In this document: positions 13,458 to 20,555 of the stretch, one piece after another
Position numbering within the stretch: position 1 is the stretch's first letter
Layout: every line of letters starts with the position of its first letter
Source: DATGSF01 sp035302865
GTDB lineage: Bacteria > Bacteroidota > Bacteroidia > Chitinophagales > Chitinophagaceae
Length of the DNA stretch: 20,555 bases
Assembly (NCBI GenBank): GCA_035302865.1
Contig: DATGSF010000029.1
Coordinates: forward strand, 1-20,555
Direction of reading: 5' to 3'
Notes under the pieces: generated by a model
What the model was told of the DNA's origin: nothing
Databases searched by the model: none
Seen by the model: the letters and a program-made list of their open reading frames with translations, nothing else
Position numbers and translations under genes: made by a program

Positions 13458-14201
13458 ATGATAAGTAGATTTTTACATCATTTAGGCTCCTATACGCTTA
13501 TGTTAGGAGGGATGTTTTCAAGACCAGAAAATACTAAGGTTTATTGGAAAGAATACATGCAACAAGCCTATGATATAGGCATTAGAAGCCTACCAATTGT
13601 AATTATTATATCGGTGTTTTTAGGTGCTGTTATGACTGTTCAAACAGCCTATCAATTAGTAAGCCCTATGATTCCTAAATATGTAATTGCCCAAGTTGTA
13701 AGAGATTCTGTTATTTTAGAATTAGCTCCTACAATTATTTGCATTGTGCTAGCAGGAGTTGTTGGTTCTAAAATTGCCTCGGAGCTTGGAAATATGCGTG
13801 TTAGTGAACAAATTGATGCTTTTGAAACAATGGGCATTAATACTAAAGCTTATTTAATTCTTCCAAAAATATTTGTTTCTGTTTTATTAATCCCTTGTTT
13901 GATTATTCTTGCTATTAGTTTAAGCATTGGAGGAGGATATTTTACTGCTGTTTCCGGAAATATAATGTCTGCAGAACAATATAAATACGGTTTAATTGAA
14001 GGCTTTGAATCGTTCAATATTCTTGTTGCAATTGTTAAAGCTACTGTATTTGCATTTATTATATCTTCTGTGCCTTCTTATTATGGATATAATGTAAAAG
14101 GTGGAGCTTTAGAAATTGGTAAATCTTCTACTACAGCTGTTATTGTTACTTGTATTATGATACTCTTAGCAGATTATATTATTACCCTTATTATGTTATA
14201 G
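13458..14201 (+). CDS. MlaE-family ABC transporter permease
   Basis: The protein is a MlaE/YrbE-type permease, the membrane part of ABC systems that move phospholipids between inner and outer membranes. The family pattern is visible: an amphipathic N-terminus, IRSLPIVIIISVFLGAVMTVQTAYQL, then the cytoplasmic LAGVVGSKIASELGNMRVSEQIDAFETMGI loop that contacts the ATPase, and four further hydrophobic stretches. The ATG at 13458 gives 247 residues starting MISRFLHHLGSYTLMLGGMF. The frame is open back to ATG 13431, but that ATG lies inside the secY terminator stem. TATCTTTA at 13446-13453 is a near -7 box only 5 bases before the start. No MlaF-like ATPase follows. Confidence 0.85.
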   Translation: MISRFLHHLGSYTLMLGGMFSRPENTKVYWKEYMQQAYDIGIRSLPIVIIISVFLGAVMTVQTAYQLVSPMIPKYVIAQVVRDSVILELAPTIICIVLAGVVGSKIASELGNMRVSEQIDAFETMGINTKAYLILPKIFVSVLLIPCLIILAISLSIGGGYFTAVSGNIMSAEQYKYGLIEGFESFNILVAIVKATVFAFIISSVPSYYGYNVKGGALEIGKSSTTAVIVTCIMILLADYIITLIML

Positions 14202-14266
14202 GCTATTTGAAGAAAAAGTTCTTGTTATTTTATTTTATAAAAATTTAATATTTTTTTCACAAAAGT

Positions 14267-14296
14267 TTTGATATTTAATTTTTACTACTATCTTGT
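14267..14296 (+). promoter_or_regulatory. Candidate promoter of the T9SS-sorted protein gene
   Basis: TTTG at 14267-14270 is followed after 18 bases by TATCTTGT (14289-14296), which matches TAnnTTTG except for its last two bases. Transcription would begin near 14302, about 25 bases before the ATG at 14327. Confidence 0.4.
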
Positions 14297-14326
14297 GTGG
14301 TAATATTGACTAAATTTTTAAAATTT

Positions 14327-15640
14327 ATGAAAAAGTATTGTAAAATAATTATCGCGAATTTTTTAGCTATTGCTATTTATTTTCCTCTTAATGCGCAGCA
14401 GTATTGCACTCCAAACTTTGTTGACCCCGATTGTGGTGATGGATTTGTAATACATTCTTTTATTCTTGATGGTGAAAATGGTACTGGAATAAATGAATTA
14501 AATACTGGATGTGCACCTGGTGCTTACCATGATGGTACTAATTTGCCTGCACCTCATCTTTTTACTGGTACATCTTATAATATCAATATGTCTTCTATTG
14601 CTTATGAAGAATTGCTTGGAATGCCTATATCAGGAACTGGTGCTGTTGTATGGATCGATTTTAATAATAATGGGATTTTCGAAGCAAGTGAACGCATTAC
14701 TATGAGTCCAAACGTACTACATCCTAATGGATCTAATGTGCCTTTACATATCCCAAATAATGCTAACCACGGTATGCATAGAATGCGTATCGTCGCTGGT
14801 ATGGTTAATGCCATTGGTGGTAATACCTCTATGTTTCTTGAACAGTTTGAACCATGTCCTAATTTATTAAGTCAACCTATGATTGGTGAAGTACATGATT
14901 ATAATATCTATATTATGGATTCTACTTCCACAGTTGATTGTGATGATCCTATAATCGATTTAGGAGGTATTCGTGAGTTATGTGAAGGTGCAAGTGTTAC
15001 TCTTGATGCTGGGAATCCTGGACTTACTTATTCTTGGAATACTAATGAGACGACACAAAGTATTTCTGTGAATACACCAGGTACCTATTTTGTTACGGTT
15101 TATGATGGTTTGTGTGCAGGTTCGGATACGGTTGAGGTTATTGTAATGGATTTACCCAGTATCCAGACTTTTGACTATTTGGAAAATCCTAATGGTTCAA
15201 TCACCTTTACTGCGGTAGGCGCTAATAATGTTTCTAATTATACTTGGGATTTTGGAGATGGAAATACAGGAACTGGTGCTAGTGTAACGCACTCTTATAG
15301 TCAGGAATCTTCCTATGTAGTTACACTAACTGCTAGTAATGATTGTGGAGAAGATGTTGTATCAAAAACAATTTTTGCCTCTGTATCAATTTCTGAATTA
15401 AATGCTCTTCCTATTGAAATTTATCCAAATCCTTCGAAGGGTTTGATTAATATTGATTCTTATAATAAATATATTGATGAAATAATAATTTTTGACAATT
15501 TAGGTAGAGAAGTAGATCGATTTTCAGGAAATAATAAGACAAAATACCTCTTGAATATTTCTCATTTTAAACCAGGAATGTATTATATAAGAATTCTTCT
15601 TGAGGACAAATCAATAATAAAGAAGTTTATTCTTCATTAA
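14327..15640 (+). CDS. Secreted protein with GEVED domain, PKD domain and T9SS type A sorting domain
   Basis: The 437-residue protein starts with a signal peptide (MKKYCKIII...FPLNAQ, cleavage near residue 24). Residues about 95-197 contain VVWIDFNNNGIFEASERI and IGEVHDYNIYI, the GEVED domain of secreted bacterial proteins. Residues about 218-273 are an Ig-like repeat (CEGASVTLDAGNPGLTYSWN...GTYFVTV). A PKD domain follows (YTWDFGDGNTGTG...SYVVTLTASNDCG, about 303-341), then the T9SS type A sorting domain (IYPNPSKGLINI to the end, IIKKFILH). It is expected at the cell surface or outside. No catalytic motif was seen, so its role is unknown; adhesion or binding is an inference from domain type. 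The frame extends to a GTG at 14297, but ATG 14327 fits the signal peptide. Confidence 0.85.
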   Translation: MKKYCKIIIANFLAIAIYFPLNAQQYCTPNFVDPDCGDGFVIHSFILDGENGTGINELNTGCAPGAYHDGTNLPAPHLFTGTSYNINMSSIAYEELLGMPISGTGAVVWIDFNNNGIFEASERITMSPNVLHPNGSNVPLHIPNNANHGMHRMRIVAGMVNAIGGNTSMFLEQFEPCPNLLSQPMIGEVHDYNIYIMDSTSTVDCDDPIIDLGGIRELCEGASVTLDAGNPGLTYSWNTNETTQSISVNTPGTYFVTVYDGLCAGSDTVEVIVMDLPSIQTFDYLENPNGSITFTAVGANNVSNYTWDFGDGNTGTGASVTHSYSQESSYVVTLTASNDCGEDVVSKTIFASVSISELNALPIEIYPNPSKGLINIDSYNKYIDEIIIFDNLGREVDRFSGNNKTKYLLNISHFKPGMYYIRILLEDKSIIKKFILH

Positions 15641-15645
15641 AAAAC

Positions 15646-15678
15646 TTAAAGCATCTCCTTATAAAAGAGATGCTTTAA
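15646..15678 (+). terminator. Terminator after the T9SS-sorted protein gene
   Basis: TTAAAGCATCTC (15646-15657) and GAGATGCTTTAA (15667-15678) form a perfect 12-bp stem with a 9-nt loop, 5 bases after the stop codon. The following sequence is T-rich (TTATTTC) but not a pure T-run. Confidence 0.75.
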
Positions 15679-15712
15679 TTATTTCTACAAGAAATATTAA
15701 CTATCTTCACAT

Positions 15713-15749
15713 AAAAAATAACAGCACCAATACTATTATTGGTGCTGTT
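15713..15749 (-). terminator. Rho-independent terminator of the tRNA-Ser gene
   Basis: The arms at 15720-15732 and 15737-15749 form a perfect 13-bp stem (AACAGCACCAATA with its complement) and a 4-nt loop. Read on the - strand the stem is followed by A and then six T (15718-15713). It begins 3 bases past the tRNA 3' end, so it belongs to the tRNA and lies tail-to-tail with the + strand terminator at 15646-15678. Confidence 0.9.
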
Positions 15750-15751
15750 TG

Positions 15752-15836
15752 CAGAGAGGAAGGGATTCGAACCCTCGATGCGTTGCCGCATACACGCGTT
15801 CCAGGCGTGCGCCTTCGACCGCTCGGCCACCTCTCT
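15752..15836 (-). tRNA. tRNA-Ser, anticodon GGA
   Basis: On the - strand, acceptor arms AGAGAGG and CCTCTCT pair over 7 bp, with G as discriminator base, the serine identity base. The D arm begins GCCGAGCGG. The anticodon arm is CACGC-CTGGAAC-GCGTG with anticodon GGA. The long variable arm ATGCG-GCAA-CGCAT marks a class II tRNA, and GGTTCGAATCC is the T arm. CCA is not encoded (CAA follows the discriminator). The length without CCA is 85 nt. It is the only - strand gene in the window. Confidence 0.96.
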
Positions 15837-15847
15837 ATGAAGTGCAG

Positions 15848-15855
15848 CAAAGGTA
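15848..15855 (-). promoter_or_regulatory. Promoter -7 box of the tRNA-Ser gene
   Basis: Read on the - strand this is TACCTTTG, an exact match to TAnnTTTG, followed by CTGC. It lies 11 bases upstream of the tRNA 5' end at 15836. No clear TTTG -33 element was found. The same 62-base interval must also serve tilS on the other strand. Confidence 0.65.
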
Positions 15856-15898
15856 AGTAAAATTTTATTATTTAAAAAAATATATTCATAGTTGAATT

Positions 15899-17266
15899 AT
15901 GAAAAATAAATTATGGAATAAACACCAGCAGATTGTTATTGAATTTTTAGAGCAAAATAATGCAATGGATAAAAAATTACTTTTAGCTTGTAGTGGAGGG
16001 ATTGATAGTGTTTATTTATTTTACTTATTGAAAGAATTAAGACTGAATTTTAGCATTGCACATATTAATTATAATCTAAGGGGAGAAGATTCCTTAATGG
16101 ATGCGAAATTTGTTGCAAATTTAGCCGATACTTATAAAATTCCTATACATATAAAATCATTGCAATTAGAGCAAGAATTAAAAAATGGAGGTAATCTCCA
16201 GAATTTAGCTAGAATTCATAGATATACCTATTTTGAGACTCTTATAGAAAAAGAGCGTTTTGATTTTGTTTTATTGGCGCATCATCTCAATGATCAAGTT
16301 GAAACTATCATTTTTAATTTAATTAATGGAGCCGGCATAAATGGACTTAAAGGAATAAAAGAAAAAAGACAAAAATACTTGAGACCTTTACTTAGTATTC
16401 CAAAAGAAGCAATTCATCAAGCTATGAATGAAATGAAGTTTACTTGGCGAGAAGATTATACTAATCAAAAGAATAATTATAAAAGAAATAAAATTAGAAA
16501 TGAAATAGTTCCAAAAATTATTGAAGTTAACAATAAAGCATTAGAAAGAATAGATTTTACTCGCTTGTTAATGGAAGAAGCATCTACTATAGTTGATAGT
16601 TATTTCAGAGAATGGAAAGAAAAGCATGTTCGTAAACAAGAGGGAAATTATTATTTAGATTCAAAATCCTTATTAAATGAATCAGCTCCTTATACCTTAT
16701 TAAATGCTTTTTTAAAGGAATTGGATGTTTCTAATACCTATGTATTTGAATGTGAGAAGTTATTATATAGTCATGTTGGAAGTAAAATTGAAACTACAAA
16801 ATTTACGATATGGCGATATAGAGAAGGTTTGTATTTTGAAAAAAACAAAGAAAAGCAAGAGAAAGAATTGTTTGTAGTTGATGAATTTGAAAATCTAAAA
16901 ATTGTAAATATTAATGATAGGCTAAGTTTAAGACTGGAAATTAAAAAAAATATAGATTTAAAATCAATAGAAATTTTAGAGAGTGAAAGATTAGAAATTT
17001 GGAATGCAGATAAAATATCTTGGCCTTTGAGAATAAGAAAATATCAGGAAGGAGATAAAATGCGACCATTTGGAATGCAGTCATTTAAAAAGCTTAGTAA
17101 AATCTTCAAAGATTATAAGATAGAAAATTTTAATAAAGCCAAATTCTGGCTTGCAGAAGATCAAAAAGAGATACTATCGGTTTTATTTTTACGAAAGTCA
17201 GAAAAAATGCGCGTAAATTCTAATTGTCAATTTATTATGACAATTGAAATTGTTAATAAAAACTAA
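15899..17266 (+). CDS. tilS: tRNA(Ile)-lysidine synthetase TilS
   Basis: TilS attaches lysine to C34 of the tRNA-Ile that reads AUA, switching its charging and decoding. The N-terminal PP-loop ATP-binding motif SGGIDS is at residues 32-37, followed by the family's AHINYNLRGEDSLMDA and LLAHHLNDQVETIIFNLINGAG. The C-terminal domain contains LRIRKYQEGDKMRPFGM and KKLSKIFKDYKI. At 455 residues it is a full-length, three-domain form. It begins 62 bases from the divergent tRNA-Ser. No promoter matching the -7 consensus was found in front of it. Confidence 0.95.
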   Translation: MKNKLWNKHQQIVIEFLEQNNAMDKKLLLACSGGIDSVYLFYLLKELRLNFSIAHINYNLRGEDSLMDAKFVANLADTYKIPIHIKSLQLEQELKNGGNLQNLARIHRYTYFETLIEKERFDFVLLAHHLNDQVETIIFNLINGAGINGLKGIKEKRQKYLRPLLSIPKEAIHQAMNEMKFTWREDYTNQKNNYKRNKIRNEIVPKIIEVNNKALERIDFTRLLMEEASTIVDSYFREWKEKHVRKQEGNYYLDSKSLLNESAPYTLLNAFLKELDVSNTYVFECEKLLYSHVGSKIETTKFTIWRYREGLYFEKNKEKQEKELFVVDEFENLKIVNINDRLSLRLEIKKNIDLKSIEILESERLEIWNADKISWPLRIRKYQEGDKMRPFGMQSFKKLSKIFKDYKIENFNKAKFWLAEDQKEILSVLFLRKSEKMRVNSNCQFIMTIEIVNKN

Positions 17267-17314
17267 AAGTATTGATAGTCAGCAAATTATTCCTAAAATG
17301 TATTTCTTAAAAAC

Positions 17315-17346
17315 TTTCAAAATGACAAATTAATTACATAGTTTTG
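17315..17346 (+). promoter_or_regulatory. Candidate distal promoter of the act operon
   Basis: TTTC (17315-17318, one mismatch to TTTG) is followed after 20 bases by TAGTTTTG (17339-17346), an exact TAnnTTTG. It would give a leader of about 105 bases before actA. Confidence 0.5.
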
Positions 17347-17421
17347 CCATCGAGCAAAAATAAAAACTAGGAAAATAAAATTTATTTTACTAAAAGTGTA
17401 GAAAATATCATTTTCGTGTTG

Positions 17422-17429
17422 TATTTTTG
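17422..17429 (+). promoter_or_regulatory. Candidate proximal -7 box of the act operon
   Basis: TATTTTTG matches TAnnTTTG and would start transcription about 25 bases before the actA start at 17461. No -33 element is evident, and AT-rich DNA yields such matches by chance. Confidence 0.3.
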
Positions 17430-17460
17430 ACTTTATCATTACCTAAAAGTATCCGTAAAA

Positions 17461-18753
17461 TTGAAAAATAATTTACTAGTGTCTTACTTAACGAGGTTTA
17501 AAACCAATAATCGAAGAGCGTCAATTTCTTATATCGCTCTATTCTTTCTATCGTTTTTATTTGCTACAACATCATTGTATGCGCAAGATGGAAAAGCTAT
17601 TTTTAATACTAATTGTGCAAGTTGTCACCATCCCACTAAATCATCAACTGGTCCTGCACTTCAAGGAATTACCAATGAAGTAGATATGGATTGGTTATAC
17701 TCATGGGTTAAAAACTCGGGAGCTTTAATAGAGAGTGGTGATAAAAGAGCAGTTGCAGTTTACGAAGAGTATAATCGTTTAGCAATGCCTCCTTTCCCAT
17801 CTTTATCGAATGATGATATAGATGCAATTTTTGATTATGTAAATAACTTTAGCGATGCTCCAGCAGGAGGTGGCGGAGAAGCTCAAACTGCTGCGGTAGA
17901 GAAAAAAGACTCTACATGGTTATATGCTATAATTACTATTATGTTGCTTATTTTAGTAATAGTATTATCTAAAGTAAATAAAACATTAAAGAAAATAGCT
18001 AATGATCAAAAAGGTATACCTAATAAAAAGGATGTTCCTTTATTTAGAAATAAAGTATTTATAACTTTAAGTTCAATTGTATTAATTGTATTGGCAGGTT
18101 ATTATGCTGTAAGCGGTGGATCAAGAATGGGTATCCAAAAGAATTATATGCCTGAACAGCCAATTTTCTATTCGCATAAAGTGCATGCTGGTATTAATCA
18201 AATTAACTGCTTATACTGTCATGCAGGTGCAGAAAGTAGTCGTCAAGCAATGATTCCATCTACAAATGTATGTATGAATTGTCATAAGCAAATTGACGAA
18301 TATACTGGAGAGCAACTTTATACATATGAAGGGAAAAAAGTTGATGGTACTGCTGAAATCCAAAAGTTATATGAATACGCAGGTTGGGATCCTGACTTAA
18401 ATGATTATTTAAGAGATGCAGAAGGGAATATTATGGCTAAGCCTATCGAATGGGTGAAAATACATAATCTTCCAGATCATGTTTACTTTAATCATGCACA
18501 ACACGTTTCTGTTGGAAATGTACAATGTCAAACATGTCATGGACCAGTTCAAGATATGGATGAGGTGTATCAATTTGAAACATTATCCATGGGTTGGTGT
18601 GTTAACTGTCACCGTCAAACAAAAGTAGATTTTGTAGATAATGATTATTATTCCATCTATCAAAAGTACCATGATGAAATTAAAGAAGGTACTCGTGAAG
18701 GTGTAACAGTTGCTGATATTGGCGGTTTAGATTGTCAAAAATGTCACTATTAA
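17461..18753 (+). CDS. actA: Alternative Complex III subunit ActA, multihaem cytochrome c with an extra N-terminal cytochrome domain
   Basis: ActA carries electrons in the quinol-oxidising Alternative Complex III. The 430-residue protein has six CxxCH haem sites: C52-H56, C250-H254, C271-H275, C356-H360, C380-H384 and C425-H429. A signal peptide or anchor (about 24-42) precedes a class I cytochrome c domain (about 43-130) with a likely axial Met109 in AMPPFP. A Gly-rich linker and two membrane segments (about 153-171 and 199-217) lead to the five-haem region typical of ActA. The start is TTG at 17461; GTG at 17479 is the alternative, and no ATG is suitable. actB follows after 107 bases. Confidence 0.87.
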   Translation: MKNNLLVSYLTRFKTNNRRASISYIALFFLSFLFATTSLYAQDGKAIFNTNCASCHHPTKSSTGPALQGITNEVDMDWLYSWVKNSGALIESGDKRAVAVYEEYNRLAMPPFPSLSNDDIDAIFDYVNNFSDAPAGGGGEAQTAAVEKKDSTWLYAIITIMLLILVIVLSKVNKTLKKIANDQKGIPNKKDVPLFRNKVFITLSSIVLIVLAGYYAVSGGSRMGIQKNYMPEQPIFYSHKVHAGINQINCLYCHAGAESSRQAMIPSTNVCMNCHKQIDEYTGEQLYTYEGKKVDGTAEIQKLYEYAGWDPDLNDYLRDAEGNIMAKPIEWVKIHNLPDHVYFNHAQHVSVGNVQCQTCHGPVQDMDEVYQFETLSMGWCVNCHRQTKVDFVDNDYYSIYQKYHDEIKEGTREGVTVADIGGLDCQKCHY

Positions 18754-18807
18754 TTTGACTGAATTTTGAAATCTGATTTAATAAAAATAAATTAATTAAT
18801 AAACAAT

Positions 18808-18832
18808 AGTATTTCCAATTAAGGAGAATACT
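18808..18832 (+). other. Hairpin between actA and actB
   Basis: AGTATTTCC (18808-18816) pairs with GGA-(G)-AATACT (18823-18832): 9 bp with one bulged G around an AATTAA loop, 28 bases before the actB ATG. The AAGGAG inside it resembles a Shine-Dalgarno sequence but is too far from the ATG. It could mark mRNA processing or differential expression. Confidence 0.4.
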
Positions 18833-18860
18833 TATATATATAAAGTTAACTTCTTTTAAT

Positions 18861-20555
18861 ATGGCTCACAAAAAACATTGGAATGGTATAGAGGACTTGG
18901 AGCTTTCTTCAGAAAAGCTACAAGTAGAAGAAAATGAATTTAAAGAAGAGTTACCAGTTCTTGAGATGGATGAAGGCTTTTTAAATAAAGCAACTCCGCG
19001 TCGTGATTTTTTAAAATATGTTGGGTTTAGTACTTTAGCTGCAACTATTGCTGCAAGTTGTGAAATGCCAGTAAGAAAGGCAATTCCTTTTGCAATTAAA
19101 CCAGAAAATGTATTACCAGGAGTACCTTATTATTATGCTTCTACTTTTGTAGATAATGGTGACTATGCTTCTGTTCTAGTAAAAACAAGAGATGGACGTC
19201 CTATTATGGTTGAAGGTAATAACTCTTCATCCATTACCAAAGGTGGTTCTTCTGCTAGATCGATTGCCTCTACTTTAAGTTTATATGATAAAACGAGGTT
19301 AAGATCTCCACAAGTAGAAGGAAAAGGAGTAGATACCTTTAATAAAGTAGATCAGCCAATTAAAGAGGCTATTGAAAATGCAAATGGTTCAATATACATC
19401 ATTACTAATACTATAATGAGTCCAACAACTCAATTAGTGATTGATGGATTTATAGAAAAATACCCAAATGTGAAACATGTGCAGTATGATCCAGTTTCTT
19501 ATTCTGGTATTTTACAAGCAAATGAAAATACATTTGGAAAGCGTGCTATACCTTCTTATCATTTTGATAAGGCTAAAACTATATTTAGTATAGGTGCTGA
19601 TTTCTTAGGTACTTGGTTGTCTCCTATCGAATTTAGTGCAGGTTATGCAAAGAATAGAAAAGTTAGTATTAAAAATCCTGTAATGAGTAAACATTACCAA
19701 GTTGAAGGTATGTTGAGTATGACAGGTGCAAATGCTGATGATAGAGCAACTTGTCGTCCTTCTGAATATGGGAAAGTGGCTGCTGCTTTATATGATGCTA
19801 TCACTTCAGGAACAAATCCAAGTTTTGCTTCTGAGAATTTAAATATACTTATTAAAAATGCAGCTGCAGATTTAAAGTCAGGGAATGGATTAGTGGTTTC
19901 AGGTAGCAACGATATTGCAACGCAAACTATAGTTAATGCTATAAATGATGCTATCGGTGCGTATGGAAATACTATAAATTGGGCTGTTTCTTCCAATTAT
20001 AAAAAAGGTATCGATAGTGAATTTAGACAATTCGTAAATGATGCCAAGAATGGAGGTGTTGGAGTAGCATTATTTTATAATGTTAATCCTGTTTATGATT
20101 ATAAAACTGAAGACTTAAGTGAAGTTTTTGGTAAAATTAAAACCATTATATCTTTCTCTGATAGATACGATGAAACAAGTAAATTAGCAAACTACATTGT
20201 TCCTGATCATCATTGGTTAGAAAAATGGGGTGATGCTGAACCAAAAACTGGATATTATAGTTTTATTCAACCTACTATACCTCCCTTATTTAAAACAAGA
20301 GCTTTTGAAGATAGTCTTCTAACTTGGATGGGAGAATCTGATGATTACCATACTATTTGGAATAAATATTGGTCAAATAAAATCGGTGGACAATCAGCTT
20401 TTGATGCTGCTTTACAAGAGGGGGTATTTGAACCAAAGAATATGTCTTTTGAAGCTGGAAGCTTTAATGGAGATGTTTCCTCTGCTTTACAAGCTGTAAA
20501 CAGAAAATCAGATAGTGAATATGAAGTGATTGTTTACGAAAAAGTATCTATTGGT
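18861..20555 (+). CDS. actB: Alternative Complex III subunit ActB, molybdopterin-oxidoreductase-like iron-sulfur protein, N-terminal part
   Basis: The gene runs off the end of the window after 565 codons with no stop. The N-terminus MAHKKHWNGIEDLELSSEKL and the TPRRDFLKYVGFSTLAATIAASC stretch (residues 45-67) are typical of ActB: a twin-arginine-like motif ending in Cys67, which may be lipidated. The rest matches the molybdopterin-oxidoreductase-like half (YYYASTFVDNGDYASVLVKTRDGRPIMVEGN, YIVPDHHWLEKWGDAEP). In known complexes this half has no molybdenum cofactor, and the iron-sulfur ferredoxin-like half follows, here outside the window. No CxxC cluster motif is seen in the visible part, as expected. 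Confidence 0.88.
   Translation, partial: MAHKKHWNGIEDLELSSEKLQVEENEFKEELPVLEMDEGFLNKATPRRDFLKYVGFSTLAATIAASCEMPVRKAIPFAIKPENVLPGVPYYYASTFVDNGDYASVLVKTRDGRPIMVEGNNSSSITKGGSSARSIASTLSLYDKTRLRSPQVEGKGVDTFNKVDQPIKEAIENANGSIYIITNTIMSPTTQLVIDGFIEKYPNVKHVQYDPVSYSGILQANENTFGKRAIPSYHFDKAKTIFSIGADFLGTWLSPIEFSAGYAKNRKVSIKNPVMSKHYQVEGMLSMTGANADDRATCRPSEYGKVAAALYDAITSGTNPSFASENLNILIKNAAADLKSGNGLVVSGSNDIATQTIVNAINDAIGAYGNTINWAVSSNYKKGIDSEFRQFVNDAKNGGVGVALFYNVNPVYDYKTEDLSEVFGKIKTIISFSDRYDETSKLANYIVPDHHWLEKWGDAEPKTGYYSFIQPTIPPLFKTRAFEDSLLTWMGESDDYHTIWNKYWSNKIGGQSAFDAALQEGVFEPKNMSFEAGSFNGDVSSALQAVNRKSDSEYEVIVYEKVSIG

Larger units (their letters stand above)
17267..17460. other. Intergenic region before the act operon
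   Basis: These 194 very AT-rich bases contain no coding frame of note. Two -7 boxes lie in it (17339-17346 and 17422-17429). No terminator for tilS could be recognised. Confidence 0.5.

Noticed and set aside
14297..14326. GTG start for the T9SS-sorted protein
   Set aside because: It would add ten residues before a good signal peptide and would lie directly on the candidate -7 box. ATG 14327 fits better.
19694..19996. Minus-strand frame inside actB
   Set aside because: The + strand frame is a continuous, recognisable ActB; the antisense frame has no features of its own.
1..20555. CRISPR arrays, insertion sequences, prophage or defence islands
   Set aside because: No direct-repeat arrays, transposase or integrase frames, or target-site duplications were seen. 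The whole window reads as core chromosome.

Overview
The window is AT-rich chromosomal DNA of a member of the Bacteroidota, most likely Flavobacteriales or a close relative. Four things point there: promoter -7 boxes of the TAnnTTTG type, few Shine-Dalgarno sequences, a secreted protein with a type IX secretion (T9SS) C-terminal sorting domain, and the start of an Alternative Complex III (act) operon. The genus cannot be read from the sequence. Every gene is on the + strand except one tRNA-Ser.

Layout. Positions 1-1464 hold the 3' end of a phosphohexomutase gene, a small DUF3817 membrane protein and truA. Positions 1577-11908 hold an unbroken S10-spc ribosomal cluster: rpsJ-rplC-rplD-rplW-rplB-rpsS-rplV-rpsC-rplP-rpmC-rpsQ-rplN-rplX-rplE-rpsN-rpsH-rplF-rplR-rpsE-rpmD-rplO. 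It is preceded by a clear promoter and closed by a strong terminator. secY follows as its own unit with its own terminator. The usual flanks, fusA before rpsJ and map/infA/rpsM/rpoA after secY, are absent. Next come an MlaE-type ABC permease without its ATPase, a GEVED/PKD/T9SS secreted protein, a convergent tRNA-Ser(GGA), and tilS diverging from that tRNA. The window ends with actA (six CxxCH haem motifs) and the first 565 codons of actB.

How the parts fit. Most of the window is translation machinery: 21 ribosomal proteins, the Sec translocon channel, two tRNA-modification enzymes (TruA, TilS) and a tRNA. actA-actB begin the quinol:electron-acceptor oxidoreductase of the respiratory chain.

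The most interesting signal lies between the genes. Within rpsJ-rplO nearly every spacer longer than 50 nt carries a compact inverted repeat, while spacers shorter than 50 nt carry little or none. The best are a 258-nt multi-hairpin leader before rplC, a branched leader before rplR (uL18), an rpsH leader hairpin that loosely recalls the S8-binding helix of 16S rRNA, and a perfect 8-bp stem followed by a T-run before rplF. A consensus promoter also sits inside the operon, just before rplX. These are candidate cis-regulatory RNAs. None can be proven from one sequence, because inverted repeats arise easily in AT-rich DNA.
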